Assembly (NCBI GenBank): GCA_016202865.1
Contig: JACQNV010000049.1
Coordinates: 1 to 8,703, forward strand
Reading direction: 5' to 3'
Origin: Candidatus Aenigmatarchaeota archaeon
GTDB lineage: Archaea > Aenigmatarchaeota > Aenigmatarchaeia > QMZP01 > JACQNV01
DNA: 8,703 bases
Positions 5,323 through 8,703 of this stretch are shown piece by piece. The notes under the pieces were generated by a model. The model saw only the letters and a list, made by a program, of their open reading frames with translations, ran no database searches and was not told the origin of the DNA. Both the position numbers and the translations under genes were made by a program. Positions within the stretch are counted from its first letter, which is position 1; each line of letters begins with the position of its first letter.

Positions 5323-5344
5323 TCAGGCATTCCATAATTCAATC

Positions 5345-7621
5345 ATGAATAGGAAAAGGGGCGAAACTAGCAAAGGCAATTTTCAGCTGAGTTTAGCGGT
5401 CTTGATAATCATTGCGATTGTTTTTGTTAGCGGTTGCGCGGTTGGACCTAAACCACCAACTAGCGGTGTCAGCAAGGTAGAACTATCCAGCTTGAAAAAA
5501 TTCTCTTCACTGGAAGAAGTCAAGAGCTTTATTGGCAATAACACCGCAGGTCGCGGTTATTATGACGGTAACCTATTTGAACAGACAACACTTGTTAAGT
5601 CCACTGCTTTGCCTGCAACAGCTATTCAAGAAGGCGATACAGCTCAAACTCCAGATTATTCTGAAACCAATGTACAAGTCAGGGGTGTCGATGAAGCGGA
5701 CATTGTTAAGACAGATGGAAAATATATTTATACGATTTCTGGCAGCAACAAGATTGTGATTGTGGAAGCATATCCAGTTGATGGAGCAAAAGCACTCTCA
5801 ACAATAGAAATTAATGGCACTGTGAGTGAAATGTTTGTGAATAAGGACAGGTTGGTTGTTTTTGGAAGGGAGAATATAGAAAGGCCTGTATATGCAAGTT
5901 CTATGGTTATAGATGATAGATATTATCCAAGATACCAGTCAAAGGAGTTTGTCAGGGTATATGATATAACAGACAGGGCAAACCCTTCAGTGAAAAAGAA
6001 CATAGAACTAAACGGCTCATACTTTGATTCGAGAATGATCGGAAACAGGGTTTATTTTGTGGTTAACAGTCGTGTTTGGGACGACAATGTTATTTTGCCT
6101 ATGGATAGAAAGACAGGTGATGCTGAAATATACTACTTCGACGAGCCAGCAAACTCGTACATGTTCACACTGGTTGGAGCTTTGAATTTAGACGACATCA
6201 ACAGTGAACCAGAAACAAAAACCTTCCTGCTTGCAAACACCGAGGACATGTTTGTGTCTCTGGACAATATCTACATAACACACCAGAAGCAGGTCAGTAA
6301 TAAAGAGTCTTTGAATGTATTGGTAAAAGTTTTAGTTGATATTTTACCACAAGATGTTGCGGCTAAAATAACTGAGATAGGCAAATCTGGCAAAGATTAT
6401 TATAAAACATCGCTTGATATAATTAATGTATTATACAACTATACAAAAGACTTGTCTCGGGAAGAAAACCAAGCATATGGAAAGAAGTTTGCAGAAAAGG
6501 TCATGGACTTGGGTAAGGATTTAGAAAAGACAGTTGTCTACAAGATCTCGATTTCTGGCGGTGAGATAAAGGCTGTGGCTAAAGGGGAGTTTCCAGGCCA
6601 TGTTTTGAATCAGTTTTCAATGGATGAGTTTAATGGGTATTTCAGGACTGCAAGCACAACAGGAGATGTACGGAGCAAGACATCCAAAAACCATGTTTAT
6701 GTTTTGGGTGATGATGGGAGTGGTAATCTTAATGTTATTGGTAAAGTTGAGGATTTGGCTCCTGGTGAGAAAATTTACTCTGCAAGATTTTTAGGGGAAA
6801 GGGCTTATGTTGTCACATTCAAGAAAGTGGATCCGCTGTTTGTTATAGATTTGAAAGATCCTGCAAACCCAAAGCTTTTGGGTAAACTGAAAATACCCGG
6901 CTATTCAGATTATCTACACCCGTATGACGAGAACCACATAATTGGAATTGGGAAAAACACAATTGAGGCGTCAGAAGAATTAAAGGATCAGAGGGATTTA
7001 GATTTCGCATGGTATCAAGGAGTTAAGCTGGCTTTGTTTGATGTGACTGATCCAGAAAACCCAAAAGAAATGTCTAAATTTTTGATTGGTGACAGGGGAA
7101 CAGAATCGCTTGCTTTGGAGGATCACAAAGCTTTCTTGTTTAGCAAGGAGAAAAATTTATTGGTGATACCTGTCTTGCTTGCTGAGATAAAAGACAAAAC
7201 AGAAGAGCCTGTTGATAGATTTGGTCCTCAGTATGGAGATTACACATTCCAAGGCGCATATGTGTTTGAGCTGACATTGGACAAAGGGTTTGTGTTGAAA
7301 GGTAGGATAACGCATGTTGTTGATCAAGAGTCATTCAAGAAAAGTGGATACTACTATTATGGGGCTGGCGATGCTGTCCAAAGATCGCTATACATAGGCG
7401 AGATTTTATACACAATATCAGACAGGTTTGTGAAGGCAAACAGCTTGGCTGATCTTTCCGAAGTCAAGTCTGTTGACATATCTGAAAAAAATATTACAAG
7501 AATGACTTATGAGGAAAGGTTGGAATATTGTCCCAAATTATGCGGTGATTTGTATAGCCATAATCCATGTGCAAATGATTGTATGGCAGGTGTTGAATCA
7601 CAATATACTAAAAAGAGTTGA
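5345..7621 (+). CDS. secreted beta-propeller domain lipoprotein
   Basis: A 758-residue exported protein of the archaeal/bacterial secreted beta-propeller family (Pfam beta-propeller family typified by PF09826, from memory). A basic N-terminus and hydrophobic segment end in a lipobox, VSGC, with Cys31 the likely lipidated residue. The propeller begins at the diagnostic GVDEADIVKTDG (about 114-125) and continues with repeated blades such as RVYDITDRANPS and LFVIDLKDPANPK. Residues about 325-395 are a helical insertion between blades, and LNQFSMDEFNGYFR (about 421-434) is another family hallmark. After the last blade there is a tail with Cys729, 733, 742 and 746 in the pattern CX3C-X8-CX3C, which I do not associate with the family. 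The biochemical role of the family is not known; a surface binding or scaffold function is inference. ATG 5345 is chosen over GTG 5312 because of the TATA position and signal-peptide geometry. Confidence 0.9.
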   Translation: MNRKRGETSKGNFQLSLAVLIIIAIVFVSGCAVGPKPPTSGVSKVELSSLKKFSSLEEVKSFIGNNTAGRGYYDGNLFEQTTLVKSTALPATAIQEGDTAQTPDYSETNVQVRGVDEADIVKTDGKYIYTISGSNKIVIVEAYPVDGAKALSTIEINGTVSEMFVNKDRLVVFGRENIERPVYASSMVIDDRYYPRYQSKEFVRVYDITDRANPSVKKNIELNGSYFDSRMIGNRVYFVVNSRVWDDNVILPMDRKTGDAEIYYFDEPANSYMFTLVGALNLDDINSEPETKTFLLANTEDMFVSLDNIYITHQKQVSNKESLNVLVKVLVDILPQDVAAKITEIGKSGKDYYKTSLDIINVLYNYTKDLSREENQAYGKKFAEKVMDLGKDLEKTVVYKISISGGEIKAVAKGEFPGHVLNQFSMDEFNGYFRTASTTGDVRSKTSKNHVYVLGDDGSGNLNVIGKVEDLAPGEKIYSARFLGERAYVVTFKKVDPLFVIDLKDPANPKLLGKLKIPGYSDYLHPYDENHIIGIGKNTIEASEELKDQRDLDFAWYQGVKLALFDVTDPENPKEMSKFLIGDRGTESLALEDHKAFLFSKEKNLLVIPVLLAEIKDKTEEPVDRFGPQYGDYTFQGAYVFELTLDKGFVLKGRITHVVDQESFKKSGYYYYGAGDAVQRSLYIGEILYTISDRFVKANSLADLSEVKSVDISEKNITRMTYEERLEYCPKLCGDLYSHNPCANDCMAGVESQYTKKS

Positions 7622-7663
7622 GCACAAGAGCATGGAATGGGGCCTCCGATGATTGAGTAGGAT

Positions 7664-7683
7664 TTTATTATACACTATTTTAA
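7664..7683 (+). promoter_or_regulatory. candidate TATA region of flpA
   Basis: Two overlapping AT-rich candidates lie in the 83-base gap after the beta-propeller gene: TTATTATAC at 7666-7674 and TATTTTAA at 7676-7683. The second is centred about 25 bases ahead of ATG 7705 and would give a leaderless message; the first would give a leader of about 10 bases. Either supports flpA having its own promoter rather than reading from the lipoprotein gene. Confidence 0.45.
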
Positions 7684-7704
7684 GCTTGTTCTACAAAACA
7701 GAGT

Positions 7705-8358
7705 ATGCAAGAAATCTTTTCTGGCGTCTGGAAAGAAGGCAATAAACTGTTGACAAGAAACTTGTCCCCAGGCAAAAAAGTTTACACAGAGCAACTATTC
7801 AAGATTAAGGGTGTTGAGTATAGGGAATGGATTGCATACAAGAGCAAGGCTGCCGCAGCAATTACAAAAGGCCTCAAAACATTTCCTTTAAAGTTTGGCG
7901 ATAAAGTTTTGTATTTGGGCGCATCTTCAGGAACTACACCAAGCCACTTCAGCGATATTGTTGGCGAGCAGGGTGTACTTTATGCTGTGGAAATTTCAGA
8001 GCGGTCTGTGAGGGATTTGAATGTTCTTGCAGGCGATAGGCCTAACATAATTCCTATTCTTGCAAATGCGCGGCTTCCTGACAGCTACAACTGGATCGAA
8101 AAAGCAGACATTGTTTACCAAGATGTTGCCACAGACGACCAATCCGAAATCCTTATAAGAAATTGCGAGAAGTTTTTAAAGCCTCAAGGGACTGCAATGA
8201 TTGCGATTAAATCAAGATCCATAGATGTCACAAAGGATCCCAGAGAGATTTACAAACAGGAATTGGAAAAATTATCAAAGCATTTTAAGGTTGTTGAAAA
8301 GGTGGAATTGGATCCGCTTGAGAAGGACCATATGTTTGTGGTTTTACGGTGGAAGTAG
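7705..8358 (+). CDS. flpA: fibrillarin-like rRNA/tRNA 2'-O-methyltransferase
   Basis: A 217-residue SAM-dependent methyltransferase, the catalytic subunit of the archaeal box C/D sRNP, acting with Nop5, L7Ae and guide RNAs. Visible are the N-terminal beta region ending in YREWIAYKSKAAAAI (39-53), SAM motif I VLYLGASSGTTPSH (68-81), the acidic residue Glu96 in YAVEIS that would contact the SAM ribose, DIVYQDVA (135-142) with the motif IV Asp140, AIKSRSIDVTKDP (167-179) with Lys169, and DHMFVV (208-213) with His209. Together with a lysine in the YKSK segment these match the conserved Lys-Asp-Lys-His set. Length is near the normal 225-230 residues, and the N-terminal domain is complete. The gene is 4 kb from nop5, with two lipoprotein genes between. 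Its last 15 bases overlap the end of the convergent gene. Confidence 0.95.
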   Translation: MQEIFSGVWKEGNKLLTRNLSPGKKVYTEQLFKIKGVEYREWIAYKSKAAAAITKGLKTFPLKFGDKVLYLGASSGTTPSHFSDIVGEQGVLYAVEISERSVRDLNVLAGDRPNIIPILANARLPDSYNWIEKADIVYQDVATDDQSEILIRNCEKFLKPQGTAMIAIKSRSIDVTKDPREIYKQELEKLSKHFKVVEKVELDPLEKDHMFVVLRWK

Positions 8359-8703
8359 GCGATCATCAGTTAATAACCTCCAATTAAAATCACGATCTTT
8401 AATGGGGGCTCCAAAGTCATCATATCTTTCAATTTGAGTGTCCACACAACCTTTCAGTCTCTTCCTAACATCGTCAGGTATTTCCACTGGCCTCCCTTTA
8501 GGGCCGACAAAGACAACTGTTATTTTTGCACTTGAGGCAATAGAATTGTTCCTATCTATGGAATTTGAATATGTGAGGCTCGTTTTACCAACCTTCTCGA
8601 TGATACCAAGTTGAACCCATTGTTCGACATGAGAAAGATCTAATGGCTTGCTGCCCTCTCTGATTCGCTCAAGATCAAATAGACGCTCAGGCAGGAGTAC
8701 CAC
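8344..8703 (-). CDS. unrecognised protein, partial (5' end beyond the window)
   Basis: An open frame of at least 119 codons running off the right edge, ending in TAA at 8344-8346. The GTG at the edge (8701-8703) may be an internal valine, so the true start is probably outside. I do not recognise the family. The visible part contains a helical segment with FDLERIREG and LSHVEQWVQLGIIEKVG that resembles part of a winged-helix or HTH unit, then a strand ITVVFVGPKGRPVEIP, then a charged helical end. There are no membrane segments. It is supported by the balanced amino-acid composition and the absence of a better frame here; it overlaps flpA tail to tail by 15 bases. Function unknown. Confidence 0.65.
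   Translation of the reverse strand: MVLLPERLFDLERIREGSKPLDLSHVEQWVQLGIIEKVGKTSLTYSNSIDRNNSIASSAKITVVFVGPKGRPVEIPDDVRKRLKGCVDTQIERYDDFGAPIKDRDFNWRLLTDDRLLPP

Noticed and set aside
5312..5344. An upstream GTG start for the beta-propeller lipoprotein.
   Set aside because: It would add 11 residues before an already good basic signal-peptide N-terminus, and the likely TATA box at 5314-5322 overlaps it.
8225..8437. A plus-strand frame of 70 codons across the end of flpA.
   Set aside because: Most of it overlaps flpA in another frame, and the rest opposes the more convincing minus-strand gene.

Overview
The window comes from an archaeon. It carries an archaeal-type lumazine synthase, the archaeal box C/D methylation proteins Nop5 and fibrillarin, AT-rich TATA boxes about 25-30 bases ahead of gene starts instead of bacterial -35/-10 pairs, few Shine-Dalgarno sequences, and two tRNA genes interrupted by bulge-helix-bulge (BHB) type introns and lacking an encoded CCA end. 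The AT-leaning composition, short spacings and tRNA introns at non-canonical positions would fit a DPANN-like lineage or another intron-rich archaeal group, but the window alone does not fix the phylum.

Layout. Bases 1-119 are the 3' part of a tRNA-Glu(UUC) with a 52-nt intron in the anticodon loop; its first 8 bases lie before the window. ribH follows 21 bases later (141-551). Next is a DNA-binding-like protein of unknown function with a C-terminal helix-turn-helix region (644-1666). A TATA box at 1687-1695 drives an unusual tRNA-Leu(UAG) at 1722-1980 that carries two introns, about 82 nt in the D-loop and 91 nt in the T-loop. Only 9 bases later begins a uracil-DNA-glycosylase-superfamily protein (1990-2667), and 7 bases after that nop5 (2675-3730). 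Then come two divergently transcribed lipoprotein genes with a shared promoter region of about 100 bases: a cysteine-containing Ig-like lipoprotein on the minus strand (3733-5241) and a large beta-propeller lipoprotein on the plus strand (5345-7621). Fibrillarin (flpA, 7705-8358) follows, overlapping the 3' end of an unrecognised, partial minus-strand gene (8344-8703) that runs out of the window.

How the genes relate. Nop5 and fibrillarin are partners in the box C/D sRNP that 2'-O-methylates RNA. They are often neighbours in archaea but here stand 4 kb apart with the lipoprotein pair between them. The two lipoproteins probably act outside the cell membrane. The most unusual element is the tRNA-Leu: its T-loop intron (position 59/60) folds on paper into a three-way junction closed by a 3-4-3 BHB geometry, although the central helix is weak. 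The protein gene behind it seems to have no promoter of its own, so its mRNA may come from the tRNA precursor.
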